Shown here: positions 7,756 through 20,310 of the stretch, piece after piece
How positions within the stretch are numbered: the first letter of the stretch is position 1
How the letters are laid out: each line of letters starts with the position of its first letter
Assembly (NCBI RefSeq): GCF_003086355.1
Contig: NZ_CP031733.1
Coordinates: forward strand, 2,232,001 to 2,296,000
DNA length: 64,000 bases
DNA from: Streptococcus chenjunshii
GTDB taxonomy: Bacteria; Bacillota; Bacilli; Lactobacillales; Streptococcaceae
Reading direction: 5' to 3'
The notes under the pieces: model-generated
Seen by the model: only the letters and a program-made list of their open reading frames with translations
Database searches by the model: none
What the model was told of the DNA's origin: nothing
Translations under genes and position numbers: made by a program

Positions 7756-10700
7756 TCAAAAGAAATCATCAAACAGACTGAGCTGATTGTCTTCCGGCAT
7801 ATTGCCCAAAATCCCCATTTCATCCATCTTCTCAACAAGAGTAGCCGGAACACCGCCGCGTTTGCGCAGCTCCATTTTCGATAAGAATTCTCCTTCTTTC
7901 CGGGCGCTGACAATCTGTCTGGCAACATTCTCACCTAAGCCATCTAAAGCCACGAAAGGCGGTATCAGGGTATCGCCGTCAATCAAAAACTCTACAGCAT
8001 CGCTGCGGTAAAGATCCAGCTGACCGAATTGATACCCGCGTTCCAGCATTTCGTTGACAATCTCTAAGCTGGTGAACAGGTCTATTTCAACATTAGAAGC
8101 CTCATTATTTCTTCGTTTTGTACTGATATCCGCCATCCGCGCTTTAACTGCAGCCAGTCCGGCACTCATCGTTTTCAGCTCAAAGCCCTTAGCTCGGATA
8201 GAAAAGTAGGCACAATAGTAATAAAGCGGGTAGTGGACTTTAAAGTAGGCAACACGCAACGCCATCAGCACATAAGCAGCGGCGTGAGCTTTAGGAAACA
8301 TGTACTTAATTTTCCCGCAGGACTCAATGTACCAATCCGGAACATTGTTCTCTCGCATCGCCTGAATATAGCCATTGCGCTCTTCTTCGGAAATTTTCAG
8401 CCAAGCTCCCTTGCGGACGCGTTCCATAATGGTAAAAGCCATTTTGGGTTCGAGCCCTGCGTGCATGAGATACACCATAATATCATCACGGCAGCCGATA
8501 ACCGTTGATAAGGTGGCAATCCCTTCCTTAATCAAATCCTGGGCATTCCCCAGCCAGACATCCGTTCCGTGCGACAGGCCTGAGAGCTGCAAAAGTTCGG
8601 CAAATGTGGTTGGATGAGTTTCATCAACCATGCCTCGGACAAAATTGGTCCCAAATTCCGGAATCCCCAGCATGCCGGTCGACGCTCCGATTTGCTCCGG
8701 TGTAACTCCCAGTACATCGGTTCCTGAGAAAAGTTTCATCACATCAGGGTCATCAGCAGGAATTTCAGTTGGGTCAATCCCTGACAAATCCTGCAGCTTG
8801 CGAATCATCGTGGGGTCATCATGCCCCAGAACATCCAGCTTAAGCACATTTTCATCAATATCGTGGAAGTTAAAATGGGTGGTTCGCCACTCAGCGTTCG
8901 AATCATCAGCGGGGTACTGGACCGGAGTGAAGTCATAGACATCCATATAACTAGGAATAACAACGATCCCGCCAGGATGCTGGCCGGTTGTCCGCTTGAC
9001 TCCGGCAGAACCGCTGGCCAAACGATCCACTTCCGCATCGCGGTAGTATTTTCCATAATCACGCTCATAGCCTTTAACAAAACCGTAGGCTGTTTTTTCG
9101 GCCACTGTGCCTACTGTTCCTGCCCGGAAAGCATACTCTTTGCCAAAGATATCACTGACATCGCGGTGAGCCCTCGGCTGATCATCACCGGAAAAGTTTA
9201 AATCGATATCCGGCACCTTATCGCCATCAAAACCTAGGAAGGTTTCAAAAGGAATATCCTGACCGTCTTTTTGATAAGGCGTTCCGCATTCCGGACAGTC
9301 TTTATTCGGCAAATCATAGCCGGAACCGACTGAACCGTCTGTAATGAATTCTGAATGCTGACAGTTGGGACAGACATAGTGCGGCGGCATAGGGTTAACC
9401 TCCGTAATGCCAATCATCGTCGCAACAAAACTTGAACCGACCGACCCGCGCGACCCGACTAAATAACCGCGTTCATTAGAACGGTTAACCAACATTTGTG
9501 AAGCCAGATAAATCACTGCAAAGCCATTTCCCAGAATAGACGTCAGCTCTTTTTCAATCCGCAAATCAATAATATCAGGCAGTGGATTGCCATACACGGC
9601 AAAGGCTTTTTGGTAGGTCATCTCAGCCACCCGCTCTTCTGCATTTTCAATAAAAGGCGTATAGAGGTCCGATTTTACCACCTCGACCTCTTCAATCTTA
9701 TCAGCGAAAGCATTGGTATTTGTGACAACAAGCTCATAGGCTAAATCTTCGCCTAAAAAGGCAAAGTCATCCAGCATTTCATTGGTCGTGCGGAAATGGG
9801 CCTTCGGCAGAGGAGCAGGCTGAGCATCTTCGCCGCGGCCGATCGGCCTGTTTATAGCCGCTCCCTGACCCAAGCTGCGTACAATAATTTCCCGGTAAAT
9901 GTCTTCTTCAGGTTCAATGTAATGAACATTCCCGGTAGCCATGACAGGTTTTTGCAGACGCCGGCCAACTTCAATCAGATCTTTGATCAGCTGCTGAATT
10001 CCTGCTTCATCCTTAACCAGCTCACGTGCAACCAGCGGCTCATAAATGGCCGGCGGCATCACTTCAATGAAATCGTAATATTTAGCAGCTTCTACAGCGG
10101 CATCAACACCGCTGGTCAGCACAGCATCAAAAACTTCACCTTCAGTACAGGCAGTCCCAAGCAGCAAGCCTTCACGGTGCTGATCCAAAACCGTTCTGGG
10201 AATTCGGGCAACACCGGCAAAATATTTCACATTCGCCAGACTGACCAATTTAAACATATTTTTCAGCCCTGTTTGATTCTGTACATATATCGTCGCATGC
10301 TTAACCCGTGCTTTTTTATAAGAATCCTGAGCGACCAGCTTGGTATTAAGGTCTGCCAAATCAGTTAATCCGTGTTTGTCACGCGCTTCCTGCAAAAAGA
10401 TAAACAGCAGGCGGCCTGTCGCTTCCGCATCGTAATTAGCCATATGATGATGCTCAAGAGCAACCTGAAAACGTTTGGTCAGAGGACCCAGACCGTGGCG
10501 CTTGTACTCCGGATAAAGATTGCGGGCAAATTCTAAGGTATCGATAACCGGCTGGCTGATGATTGGCAAGCCCTGACGCTCATAATTGGCATTCATAAAG
10601 CCGACATCAAAACTGGCATTATGTGCAACCAGTACTGTGTCCTGACAAAAGTCCTGAAACTCCTGTAAAACCTGCACTAAAGGCTTGGCACCTTTAACAT

Positions 10701-12150
10701 GGTTATCTGTAATACCGGTCAAATCTGTCGTAAAAGCGGACAGAGGATGTCCCGGGTCAATAAACTCATCAAACTGCTCCACAATATTCCCCTTAAACAT
10801 TTTAGAAGCAGCAATTTGAATCAGGTCATTATTGACAGCAGAGAGCCCCGTAGTTTCAACGTCAAAGACAACATAGGTCGCCTCATGCAGATCTACAGAA
10901 GCAGGATGGTAAACAATAGGAACCTTATCCTCAACGATATTAGCTTCTAAGCCAAAAATCGCCTTGATCCCAGCCTGCTTAGCCCTATGGTAGCCGTGCG
11001 GAAAACTTTGGACATTGCCGTGATCGGTGATGGCCACTGCCCGGTGTCCCCACTTAGCTGCTGTATCAATCAGCTTTTCGACAGTTGGTAAAGCATCCAT
11101 CGTCGACATATTAGTATGGGCATGAAGCTCAACGCGTTTCTGCCCTTCCGGCATTAAATCTTTGCGTTCCTGATGGGCGATGGCCTTGACATCCTGAACA
11201 TTCATGGTTAACGTCCGGGTAAACTGATTATTTTCAATATTTCCCCGGACACGCAGCCAGGCACCTTTGGCAATCATATCGTACTTTTTGAGCTCATCAT
11301 CATTTTTCACCCATTTTTGCATGGCAAAACTGGATGTGTAATCTGTCATCTTGAAATTAATAATATGGCGGCCGGTCCGCGTCGTCTTGCGTTCAGCTTC
11401 AAATACCATGCCTTCAAAAACAATGCGGTTTTCTTCTGTTTCAATATCCGCCATAGGTGTAATGGCCGCTTTTTCAAAACTGGACTGCCGTTTTTGACTG
11501 TAACCGGCAAAATCATAACTGGCTTTTTCCGGTTCCTGAGGAGGCGGGGCTGCAGCTTCCAGTGCTTTTTGGGACTCCCAGCTGTCCTGTACAGCCTTCT
11601 CCAGCAGGGCCTCACGGCTGGCCTCAAAAGAAGCTTTGAGCTCTTGAGTCATCGCTTCATCGGCAGCGATGGCAAAATGTACTTTTCCAAAACCAAAAAG
11701 CTCGAACTGCTCTTTCAATTTTGGCAGATGGTTTTTGGTGAAATGTTCATTGCTGACAAACTGAGGAGCCGTAATCAGAATCTGATCGCCATCGCAGCTG
11801 AGAGGCAGATGGGCAAAAGCCGATTTGAAGCTGGCACTGCTGCACAGCGGCAGTTCAAAAGCATAGCGGTAATAGTCCTGCAGCAAATCCAGAGAAAAAT
11901 CGACTGTTTCCGCCTGAATCGTAAAAGTGGTTTTAATATCTGCCTTTTGAAAGGCTGATGACAAACGAAAAGACAGTTCACGATAATAGTCAAGCGGCAG
12001 AATTTCCGGGAAAGCAAAATGAAACTCCCACAGACGCGAGACAGAGTGCAGTTTCACTTCAATAATATCCGCAGCTGAAAAAACACTTGAAGTTTTTATT
12101 TCAAGCGGCATTTCGATTTGATCCATCAATTGATTAAATAAATCTGACAT
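7756..12150 (-). CDS. polC: DNA polymerase III alpha subunit, PolC type
   Basis: Encodes 1464 residues, the replicative polymerase of low-GC Gram-positives. Domain order: N-terminal domain, OB fold (about 230-330), a PHP domain split around the exonuclease (HAHTNMST near 344), DEDDh proofreading exonuclease (VFDVETTG near 430, HNASFDVGF near 505), a four-Cys zinc motif (CPNC...CPEC), the palm with [10 protein letters not shown] near 983 carrying two catalytic Asp, and a C-terminal helix-hairpin-helix region. The start [13 protein letters not shown] at 12150 matches the family. An upstream TTG at 12162 directly abuts the AGAGG and is less likely. A promoter lies 25 bp upstream, partly inside an inverted-repeat element. 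Confidence 0.98.
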   Translation of the reverse strand: MSDLFNQLMDQIEMPLEIKTSSVFSAADIIEVKLHSVSRLWEFHFAFPEILPLDYYRELSFRLSSAFQKADIKTTFTIQAETVDFSLDLLQDYYRYAFELPLCSSASFKSAFAHLPLSCDGDQILITAPQFVSNEHFTKNHLPKLKEQFELFGFGKVHFAIAADEAMTQELKASFEASREALLEKAVQDSWESQKALEAAAPPPQEPEKASYDFAGYSQKRQSSFEKAAITPMADIETEENRIVFEGMVFEAERKTTRTGRHIINFKMTDYTSSFAMQKWVKNDDELKKYDMIAKGAWLRVRGNIENNQFTRTLTMNVQDVKAIAHQERKDLMPEGQKRVELHAHTNMSTMDALPTVEKLIDTAAKWGHRAVAITDHGNVQSFPHGYHRAKQAGIKAIFGLEANIVEDKVPIVYHPASVDLHEATYVVFDVETTGLSAVNNDLIQIAASKMFKGNIVEQFDEFIDPGHPLSAFTTDLTGITDNHVKGAKPLVQVLQEFQDFCQDTVLVAHNASFDVGFMNANYERQGLPIISQPVIDTLEFARNLYPEYKRHGLGPLTKRFQVALEHHHMANYDAEATGRLLFIFLQEARDKHGLTDLADLNTKLVAQDSYKKARVKHATIYVQNQTGLKNMFKLVSLANVKYFAGVARIPRTVLDQHREGLLLGTACTEGEVFDAVLTSGVDAAVEAAKYYDFIEVMPPAIYEPLVARELVKDEAGIQQLIKDLIEVGRRLQKPVMATGNVHYIEPEEDIYREIIVRSLGQGAAINRPIGRGEDAQPAPLPKAHFRTTNEMLDDFAFLGEDLAYELVVTNTNAFADKIEEVEVVKSDLYTPFIENAEERVAEMTYQKAFAVYGNPLPDIIDLRIEKELTSILGNGFAVIYLASQMLVNRSNERGYLVGSRGSVGSSFVATMIGITEVNPMPPHYVCPNCQHSEFITDGSVGSGYDLPNKDCPECGTPYQKDGQDIPFETFLGFDGDKVPDIDLNFSGDDQPRAHRDVSDIFGKEYAFRAGTVGTVAEKTAYGFVKGYERDYGKYYRDAEVDRLASGSAGVKRTTGQHPGGIVVIPSYMDVYDFTPVQYPADDSNAEWRTTHFNFHDIDENVLKLDVLGHDDPTMIRKLQDLSGIDPTEIPADDPDVMKLFSGTDVLGVTPEQIGASTGMLGIPEFGTNFVRGMVDETHPTTFAELLQLSGLSHGTDVWLGNAQDLIKEGIATLSTVIGCRDDIMVYLMHAGLEPKMAFTIMERVRKGAWLKISEEERNGYIQAMRENNVPDWYIESCGKIKYMFPKAHAAAYVLMALRVAYFKVHYPLYYYCAYFSIRAKGFELKTMSAGLAAVKARMADISTKRRNNEASNVEIDLFTSLEIVNEMLERGYQFGQLDLYRSDAVEFLIDGDTLIPPFVALDGLGENVARQIVSARKEGEFLSKMELRKRGGVPATLVEKMDEMGILGNMPEDNQLSLFDDFF

Positions 12151-12174
12151 AGTTTTTCCCAACCTCTTAGCATT

Positions 12175-12203
12175 ATTCTATCACAACCCTCTCTAATTTT
12201 CGA
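12175..12203 (-). promoter_or_regulatory. polC promoter
   Basis: Extended -10 TGATAGAAT (hexamer 12175-12180) and a weaker TCGAAA (12198-12203) at 17 bp on the minus strand. The -35 lies in the arm of the inverted-repeat element at 12187-12343. Confidence 0.65.
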
Positions 12204-12343
12204 GCAGGAATTGAACAGGCCTGAGCCCCTTGCCAGCTGCCTGATTTCTCTTGGCATAATACCTCCTTTGCTTAAAACTAAACACGGTCTGAACGCTGTG
12301 GGAGTGCACAGGCAGTCCGAACTTGAAAATTAGAGAGTGAGGG
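12187..12343. repeat. 157-bp MITE-like element with terminal inverted repeats
   Basis: CCCTCTCTAATTTTCGAG at 12187 matches the reverse complement of CTTGAAAATTAGAGAGTGAGGG at 12322-12343, apart from one base and a 3-nt gap. A small hairpin CTGTG-GGAGTG-CACAG lies inside the right half. No coding capacity. The element supplies the polC -35. Confidence 0.55.
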
Positions 12344-12372
12344 AATCCTCTAATTTGAGGTTCTGTCACAAG

Positions 12373-12521
12373 ACTTAGCCAGCCGTAGCCGTCTGAAAGC
12401 TTTGCCGTCTTCACAGCCGACCGCACCCTTCTAATCATCCTGACAGGGGGCGTCTGCGAAATCAAAGATTTCGGACTTACCGCCTATTTTCTCTTTGCGT
12501 TCTTAACGGCCGTTGTATCTT
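12373..12521 (-). repeat. BOX-like interspersed repeat, truncated copy
   Basis: Read on the minus strand it begins with AAGATACAACGGCCGTTAAG and then AACGCAAAGAGAAAATAGGC, followed by the CGAAATC-TTT-GATTTCG hairpin and the AGACGGCTACGGCTGG tail. The GGSCGTGTTCARTTC end is missing. Lies between proS and polC. Confidence 0.8.
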
Positions 12522-12523
12522 AT

Positions 12524-12553
12524 AAAACCGCTGAGCACAGGCAAAGCGGTTTT
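12524..12553 (-). terminator. proS terminator
   Basis: AAAACCGCT and AGCGGTTTT form a 9-bp stem around a 12-nt loop, about 70 bp after the proS stop. The minus strand ends in TTTTATA, a short T-run, so strength is uncertain. Confidence 0.6.
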
Positions 12554-12620
12554 AACAGTTCGTTTATTAGCTGTTCGTTTTTCTCATCACAGATGCAGAA
12601 AGGCAAACAGAAGCTCTGTT

Positions 12621-14514
<1,894 letters not shown>

Positions 14515-14696
14515 CAAAGGAAAATGGTCAAACATCTCTCCTGTTTTATTGATGTTTTTTCAGTCCTGATGCACTTCCTTTCAAATATTATATGATTAAC
14601 AAATTAGTTTTGACGATTGATGCGGCTTATTCAGAAGATTATTTATCTCTCAATAAGCCAAACCGGACAGATATTTTCCGGCCGGCAGCAGAGAAG

Positions 14697-15956
14697 CTAG
14701 AAAAAAGCCCGCATAATATCATTCCATGTCACCGCAATCATTAAAATAATCATTAGGGCAACTCCTGCCAATGTAACATAATTTTCTGTTTCCTGCCTGA
14801 GAGGCTTGCGGCGGACAAGTTCAATAAGATTAATCAGTATTTTCCCGCCATCCAAAGCCGGTATGGGAATCAAGTTGAAAATTCCCAAGTTGATTGAAAG
14901 CAGAGCCATGAGTGAAAGAACGGACTCCAGACCGTTTTGGGCCGCCTGATTGGACAGCTGGTACATGGCAACCGGACCGCCAAGCTGGTCCAGGCTAAAA
15001 TGGGAAAACAGATTTCTTAAAGCTGTCAGGATGAGGGTAGCACCGTCCCAAGCCATCCTGAAACCGCCAAAAACTTTGTCTCTGAAACTGGTTTTTAAAG
15101 CTTGAGATACACCAATATAGTAAGAACCATTTTGCTCCTGCGGCTGAATGGCCAAGTTTTTGGTCTGACCGTTTGTTTCAACTGTTACCGCAATGCTCTC
15201 TCCAGGTTTTAGGTTTTCTGTCGCCGCGCTGACAGCCTCAGTCAAATCAGTCCAGTCTGCAATTTTCCGGCCGCCGATCTGTAACACACGGTCTCCATTT
15301 TTGACACCGGCCTGAGCCATTGCGCCATCCTCAATGACTCGGACCTGATTCGTATCAGGATTGGCAGCGCCGCCCTGTACAAAGACCAAAAGAATAAAAA
15401 CAAAGATCCCTAAAATAAAGTTATTTAAGGGGCCGGCAAAGTTCGTGATGAGACGCCCCCAAACAGAAGCATTCTGATACTGAACATCCAGCGGAGCAAT
15501 CCACAGTTCCGTCCCATCCTCCTCGATAATAGTAGCGTCATGTGCGACGGAATATGTCTTCTCCTCATCCAGCACCCTGCCTGTAATTTCCAGTTTATCC
15601 TCTAAGTCGTAGCTTAAAACAGTCATCGGCAGGGCTGTCTGATCAGTGTATTTCGGCGAGAGATTGATCCGGCTGACCAGACCTGCCTGATTGATTGTTA
15701 AACTGGCTAAAGAGCCGGTTTTGATGTCAGTTTCATCATCACCCCATCCCGCCATGCGCACATAGCCTCCTAAAGGCAGGATACGGATGGTGTAGGCCGT
15801 CCCTTGTCTGTCAATATGTGAAAAAATCTTTGGCCCCATCCCAATGGAAAATTCCCGGACCAAGATACCGGATTTTCTGGCAAAATAGAAATGTCCAAAT
15901 TCATGGACAACAACCAAGATGCCAAAGACCGCAATAAACGTCAAAATTCCTAGCAT
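14697..15956 (-). CDS. rseP: Site-2 intramembrane metalloprotease RseP/Eep
   Basis: Encodes 419 residues. Cleaves membrane-embedded substrates such as signal-peptide remnants and anti-sigma factors; in streptococci and enterococci (Eep) it processes peptide pheromones. Zinc motif HEFGH lies in the first TM segment (residues 18-22). A PDZ domain occupies about 195-270 ([17 protein letters not shown]). The second catalytic segment is [18 protein letters not shown] near 360, and TM segments close the protein. The ATG at 15956 follows GAAAGGAAA. Downstream of cdsA by 246 bp and probably in the same operon. Confidence 0.96.
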   Translation of the reverse strand: MLGILTFIAVFGILVVVHEFGHFYFARKSGILVREFSIGMGPKIFSHIDRQGTAYTIRILPLGGYVRMAGWGDDETDIKTGSLASLTINQAGLVSRINLSPKYTDQTALPMTVLSYDLEDKLEITGRVLDEEKTYSVAHDATIIEEDGTELWIAPLDVQYQNASVWGRLITNFAGPLNNFILGIFVFILLVFVQGGAANPDTNQVRVIEDGAMAQAGVKNGDRVLQIGGRKIADWTDLTEAVSAATENLKPGESIAVTVETNGQTKNLAIQPQEQNGSYYIGVSQALKTSFRDKVFGGFRMAWDGATLILTALRNLFSHFSLDQLGGPVAMYQLSNQAAQNGLESVLSLMALLSINLGIFNLIPIPALDGGKILINLIELVRRKPLRQETENYVTLAGVALMIILMIAVTWNDIMRAFF

Positions 15957-16058
15957 AGTTTTCCTTTCAAAAGTCTTTAAGCAAGCAGCCAGCTTAGCGT
16001 AAAAGCAGATAGCTTATAATAATTAATGATAAGCCGCTGATTAAAAAAAGAAGAGCAA

Positions 16059-16082
16059 GGCTTCAGTCCGTAAAATGAAGCC
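16059..16082. terminator. Hairpin between cdsA and rseP
   Basis: GGCTTCA (16059-16065) pairs with TGAAGCC (16076-16082). The plus side is followed by ATATTTTTC, and the minus side by a T-run only after about 10 nt. It may act as a weak terminator or processing site within the operon. Confidence 0.4.
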
Positions 16083-16202
16083 ATATTTTTCTGCCATACA
16101 GACAAACCTGCAGTTGCTGCCGCAGCCGGCATTATAGCAGAAAAGAAAGGACAGTCTCCCTCCAGTTACAAGCTGCTTTATGGTCTTCAAAGAGACCGCA
16201 GC

Positions 16203-16997
16203 TTAGAACAGACCAAAAAGATGCATAATTGGAAAAACAAAAATCATGCTGTCAAAACGGTCCAGTATGCCGCCGTGCCCTGGAATTAACCGGCCGGAAT
16301 CCTTAACACCAAAATGGCGTTTAATGGCACTCTCTACTAAGTCTCCAAATTGACCGCAGATGCTAAAAATCATAACCAAAAGCAGCATGACAAAGAAATT
16401 GCGGGGTTCATAAACACCTCTTCTCAGCAGCATAAAGACAGCCGCAACAATTAAGGCGGATACGATGCCCCCTAAGCTGCCTTCCACTGTTTTGTTCGGT
16501 GACACTTTGGCAAGGAGTTTTCTTTTCCCGAACCGGCGTCCAATCAAATAGGCGCCGATATCGGTTGCCCAAACAATAAAGAGCGCAAGGAGTACCTTGT
16601 CTATTCCGCTGATACGGGCATTAACTAAATTTTGGAAGCCAACCCCAACATATAGGCTGGCAGCAATCGGATAGGCAGCATCCTCAAAAGAATAAGAATC
16701 ACTGCTAAAAACCGTCCCCGCCAGTAAAAAGAAAACAAGCAGACTGAAAACGGAAAAACTGGCATCAATAGGCAAAAAAATTAAATAGTTATCCAAAGGG
16801 ACCGTAAGAACAAAAGCCCCTAACATAGCGAAAACACCTTCTATTGAAAAGGCTTCGAGTTTTTTCATTCTCAGCATCTCAGCTACACCAAGCATGGCCA
16901 GCAGACCGACAAAAAACTGAAAAGGCAGACCTCCCCATACCAGAAAAGGGATAAAGATAAGCAAAGCAATACCTGCCCAAATAACACGTTCTCTCAT
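16203..16997 (-). CDS. cdsA: Phosphatidate cytidylyltransferase
   Basis: Encodes 264 residues from the ATG at 16997, preceded by GAAGGA. Makes CDP-diacylglycerol from phosphatidate and CTP for phospholipid synthesis. A polytopic membrane protein with about seven TM segments. The C-terminal signature is present: ATDIGAYLIGRRFGKRKL, KVSPNKTVEGSLGG and GDLVESAIKRHFGVKDSG.LIPGHGGILDRFDS. Starts 13 bp after the uppS stop, so the two are translationally close and cotranscribed. A longer frame upstream overlaps uppS and is not supported. Confidence 0.96.
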   Translation of the reverse strand: MRERVIWAGIALLIFIPFLVWGGLPFQFFVGLLAMLGVAEMLRMKKLEAFSIEGVFAMLGAFVLTVPLDNYLIFLPIDASFSVFSLLVFFLLAGTVFSSDSYSFEDAAYPIAASLYVGVGFQNLVNARISGIDKVLLALFIVWATDIGAYLIGRRFGKRKLLAKVSPNKTVEGSLGGIVSALIVAAVFMLLRRGVYEPRNFFVMLLLVMIFSICGQFGDLVESAIKRHFGVKDSGRLIPGHGGILDRFDSMIFVFPIMHLFGLF

Positions 16998-17010
16998 TAT
17001 GTCCTTCTTT

Positions 17011-17757
17011 CTAAACACCGCCGAAACGGCGCTGACGCCGATTGTATTCACTAATTGCTTCTAAAAGACCTTCTTTTTTAAATTCCGGCCACATAGTTGG
17101 AGTGAAATAAAATTCACTGTAGGCAGACTGCCAGGACAGAAAATTGCTAAGCCGCTGTTCCCCGCTGGTCCGAATAATCAAGTCAGGATCACGGTAAAGA
17201 TAAGGCAGACTGCCAGTCATCAAATAACTGGAAAACAGTTCTTCTGTAATATCTCCCGGATTGAGCTTAGCCTCCAAAACATCCTGAGCGATCAATTTAG
17301 CTGCATGAGTAATATCAGCCCGCCCCCCATAATTCAAAGCAAAGTTGAGGATTAATCCTGAGTTGTGCTTGGTTTTTTCTCGGGCACGCTCCATCGCATC
17401 AAAGGTTGCTTCCGGAAGCTGGCTCACATCTCCTATCACCTGAATGCGGACATTATTGGCATGAAGCCGAGGAACATACTGATCAAAAAACTCCACGGGC
17501 AGATTCATAATGAACTTAACTTCCTCTTGGGGGCGTGACCAGTTTTCAGTAGAAAAGGCGTAGACTGTCAGGACTTTAACACCAAGATCCGAGGCCGCAA
17601 TTGTCACCTCCTGCAGCATTTCCATTCCTGCCTTATGTCCAAAAACACGGGGCTGCATACGCTTTTTAGCCCAGCGCCCATTGCCGTCCATAATAATAGC
17701 AATATGATTGGGAATGTCTTCCAAAATGAATTCTTTTTTTCTTCTAAATTTAAACAT
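17011..17757 (-). CDS. uppS: Undecaprenyl pyrophosphate synthase
   Basis: Encodes 248 residues from the ATG at 17757. A cis-prenyltransferase that adds eight isopentenyl units to farnesyl-PP, giving the lipid carrier for cell wall and teichoic acid synthesis. Signature HIAIIMDGNGRWAKKR near the N-terminus holds the catalytic Asp; the C-terminal DPDLIIRTSGEQRLSNFL and SEFYFTPTMWPEF motifs are intact. The start MFKFRRKKEF follows a GGAAGAG site. A frame extending to 17832 has no supporting ribosome site. First gene of the uppS-cdsA-rseP-proS run. Confidence 0.97.
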   Translation of the reverse strand: MFKFRRKKEFILEDIPNHIAIIMDGNGRWAKKRMQPRVFGHKAGMEMLQEVTIAASDLGVKVLTVYAFSTENWSRPQEEVKFIMNLPVEFFDQYVPRLHANNVRIQVIGDVSQLPEATFDAMERAREKTKHNSGLILNFALNYGGRADITHAAKLIAQDVLEAKLNPGDITEELFSSYLMTGSLPYLYRDPDLIIRTSGEQRLSNFLSWQSAYSEFYFTPTMWPEFKKEGLLEAISEYNRRQRRFGGV

Positions 17758-17788
17758 TGCTCTTCCTACAGATATTATTGCTTTTTCT

Positions 17789-17794
17789 ATTTTA
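17789..17794 (-). promoter_or_regulatory. uppS extended -10 promoter
   Basis: TATGGTAAAAT on the minus strand is an extended -10 (TG-N-TAAAAT). No good -35 is seen at 17 bp. The start would be about 25 bp before the uppS ATG. Confidence 0.5.
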
Positions 17795-17983
17795 CCATAC
17801 TTTAAACGTTTTTTACCCATTTTATGCATCATTCGCTGCCTTACAAGAAAGAAATGTGTTTCCGCAGCAAAGCCGAACTGAACTGCGATACTGTTTTACA
17901 TATACCTATTCTCCCTCTAAAACAGCGGTACTTCAACCCCCCGGATATTAAAAACACTCCGCATTCTCACGGAATCAAATAAC

Positions 17984-18010
17984 AAAAAAAGCAGCTATAG
18001 GTTAACTGCT
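17984..18010 (-). terminator. Original yajC terminator, now cut off by the IS
   Basis: On the minus strand AGCAG and CTGCT form a short stem followed by seven T. Joining the two IS flanks places it about 20 bp after the yajC stop. The IS now lies between gene and terminator. Confidence 0.6.
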
Positions 18011-18019
18011 GTCTTTTGT

Positions 18020-19427
18020 GGCTCTATAATTTCTGTAGTGGGTAAATCCACTGCGAAGATTATAGGGCTTTTTAATGCAGACAAAAAGTCCCATATGACT
18101 TATAATGAAAAGCGTTGAAACAACTCATTAGAAAGATTCATATGGAACAACTCTATCATACTACAGAATTGATTGGAATTAAAGATAAAAACATTACTCT
18201 GAATAAAGTTTTTAAGTGTCAAACACACATTGAGGTCTGGGCTAGGCTTGATTATGAGCCTAAATCTTGTCCAACTTGTGGGGGAAAGCAGATAAAATAC
18301 GACTTCCAAAGGCCGTCAAAGATTCCATACCTTGAAATTGCTGGATTTCCTAGTCTTATCAAACTCAAAAAGCGTCGTTTCCAGTGCAAAAGCTGTCGCA
18401 GAGTTACAGTCGCTGAGACTAACTTGGTTCGGAAAAACTGCCAAATCGCTGAACCTGTTAGACAAAAGATCACACAAGGCTTGATCAAACGTGATGCTCT
18501 GACACACATCGCTCAGAACTTGGCTGTTTCAACGTCAACTGTCCATCGTAAGCTCAAGCAATTCACCTTCAAAGAAGACTTTTATCATCTGCCTGAGCTC
18601 CTCTCCATCGATGAATTTTCTTATCAAAAGGGTAAACTAGCCTTCATTGCTCAAGATTGTGAAACCAAGAAAATCATCACGATCCTGGATAATCGGACAC
18701 AAACAACCATTCGCAATCATTTCTTTAAGTACTCTAAAAAGGCTAGAAACAGCGTTAAAAGCGTTACCGTTGATATGTCTGGCAGCTATATTCCTCTTAT
18801 CAAAACTCTATTTCCTAATGCTCAAATCGTTCTTGATAGATTTCACATCGTACAGCATATTAGCCGAGCTCTTAATCACACTCGCATTCAACTCATGAAA
18901 CAGTTTGACAAGAAATCTCTGGAATATCGTGCCCTCAAATACTACTGGAAACTGGTCTTGAAAGACAGCCGAAAACGTTCTTTGAACCGTTTTTACTCAA
19001 GAACTTTTAGGGAGACCCTGACACCAAAAGAATGCTTGACCAAAATCTTCCAGCTTGTCCCTCAATTACAGGGCTACTATGACCTTTATCAGCTCCTGCT
19101 TTTCCACTTGCAAGAGAAAAACGCTAACTGTTTCTTTGACCTGATAACAGAAGCTTTCCCACACCTTAATCAAACCTTTAGAACCACTCTTGCCACACTT
19201 GTTCGCTATAAAAAATACGTTACAAACGCCATACAGATGCCCTATTCTAACGCCAAACTTGAGGCTACAAACTCATCAAGGACATCAAGCGTAATGCCTT
19301 TGGTTTTCGGAACTTTGACAATTTTAAAACTCGCATCCTTATCGCTTTGAACATAGCAAAAGAGGAGACGAACTTTGTCTCCTCTCGTGCTTAGCTATAA
19401 GTCACCCACTACAGTTGACAATGAGCC
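18020..19427 (+). mobile_element. ISL3-family insertion sequence, 1408 bp
   Basis: Left end GGCTC-N8-CTGTAGTGGGT (18020) is matched in inverted orientation by the right end, ACCCACTACAG-N8-GAGCC (19404-19427). An exact 8-bp target duplication TCTTTTGT flanks it (18012-18019 and 19428-19435), as expected for ISL3. The right duplication directly abuts the yajC stop codon, so insertion was just downstream of the gene. The intact duplication and ends suggest recent arrival. It carries one transposase gene, which is frameshifted. Confidence 0.93.
18142..19394 (+). pseudogene. ISL3-family transposase, frameshifted near the C-terminus
   Basis: The frame starts at MEQLYHTTELIGIKDKN; a TTG nine codons upstream is also open. 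N-terminal zinc-ribbon Cys pairs (CPTCGG, CKSC) bind DNA, followed by an HTH near 150. The catalytic DDE residues are LSIDEFSYQ, VTVDMSGSY and the Glu in NAKLEATN. Right after LEATN the frame breaks: the expected ACAAAC-AAACTC reads ACAAACTC, consistent with loss of one 4-bp AAAC unit at about 19270-19275. The frame used beyond it encodes IKDIKRNAFGFRNFDNFKTR and ends at TAG 19392-19394, while the shifted frame stops at 19350. The Glu is retained, so activity cannot be excluded. Confidence 0.85.
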
Positions 19428-19435
19428 TCTTTTGT

Positions 19436-19792
19436 TTACTGGCTGTCAATAGCCGAATCCATTGCATCTTCTGCTTCTGAATCATTATCGGCAGCAGCAT
19501 CACCCGCTTCCAACACTTCTTCAGCTGCAGCAGATGCCTTAGTAATAACCGTTTTAAGGGCTGATAATTCAAAAGTTAAATAAACGCCATCAACATCAAG
19601 CACCATTCGTTTATTCTCATTATCGATCTCATCAATAATGCCGTAAAGTCCTCCGATTGTGACAATCTCATCGCCTTTTTGAACAGCATTCAGCTGATTC
19701 TGACGCTCCTGAGCCTGCTTTCTCTGCGAACGCTGCATAAACCACATCAGCCCAAGCAGCACCACCAGCATAATAATCGTTGAATAACCCAT
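19436..19792 (-). CDS. yajC: Preprotein translocase subunit YajC
   Basis: Encodes 118 residues. A single N-terminal membrane segment (STIIMLVVLLGLMWFMQR) is followed by the YajC cytosolic domain, with RKQAQERQNQLNAVQKGDEIVTIGGLYGIIDEID, and an acidic tail of about 30 residues. YajC associates with SecDF and the Sec channel. The start at 19792 follows GGAGGAGG. A promoter lies about 260 bp upstream and the leader is occupied by two BOX-like repeats. The ISL3 element inserted at the stop codon, leaving the coding sequence intact. Confidence 0.94.
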   Translation of the reverse strand: MGYSTIIMLVVLLGLMWFMQRSQRKQAQERQNQLNAVQKGDEIVTIGGLYGIIDEIDNENKRMVLDVDGVYLTFELSALKTVITKASAAAEEVLEAGDAAADNDSEAEDAMDSAIDSQ

Positions 19793-19804
19793 AATTTCCT
19801 CCTC

Positions 19805-20034
19805 CAATAAGATACAAAGCCCGTTAAAAGAGCAAAGCAAAAATAGGAGGCTGGACGAAGAGCCACAGGGCTCTAGGACAGACTGTCTTTTTTGCACAGC
19901 TCTTAGGGTGTGTTCAGTTCCAATAAGATACAAAGCCCGTTAAGAAAGCGACTGAAAAATAGGGGCCCAACCGATGTGCTGCAAACACGAGGGAGGGACA
20001 TCTTTTTTCCGAGCTTTTAGGGCGTGTTCAGTTC
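19805..20034 (+). repeat. Two BOX-like repeat units in the yajC leader
   Basis: Unit 1 is 19805-19920 and unit 2 is 19921-20034. Both start CAATAAGATACAAAGCCCGTTAA and end in GGGYGTGTTCAGTTC. Arms pair within each unit: AAGAGC/GCTCTT with CCC/GGG in unit 1, AAAGC/GCTTT with CCC/GGG in unit 2. Unit 1 has an inner hairpin AGAGCC-ACAG-GGCTCT. Unit 1 ends right at the yajC ribosome site. Confidence 0.85.
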
Positions 20035-20058
20035 CGACAGTGTTTAGCACTAAGTGTT

Positions 20059-20087
20059 ACTATACCAAATTTACGGCCAACAGGCAA
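20059..20087 (-). promoter_or_regulatory. yajC promoter upstream of the repeats
   Basis: TTGCCT (20082-20087) and TATAGT (20059-20064) with a 17-bp spacer on the minus strand. The predicted start near 20052 puts both repeat units in the yajC mRNA leader. Confidence 0.7.
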
Positions 20088-20310
20088 GTCTTCCTGAACA
20101 GCTGGCAAAGGAGCAAGAGATTTTTCTAAACTTCGATGCCTGTATTTTCAATCGATGTTCCGCTGTAAAAAGCGGCTGTCCGATAAATAGCAGCACTGAA
20201 ATGTTGAAGCCCCCGTTCATATACGGAAATAAAAAATCCCTGTATTGCCTCTGCTCGGATATTCAGAACATTTTTCTGCCTTCAGACTTTTGTTTGGCAG
20301 CAAGAGCTGC

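Noticed and set aside
7560..7934. N-terminal extension of the MarR protein
   Set aside because: It would overlap the polC end and read through a strong terminator; the conserved fold begins at 7559.
9796..11958. Long plus-strand frames opposite polC
   Set aside because: Mirror frames of a conserved gene, no recognisable domain.
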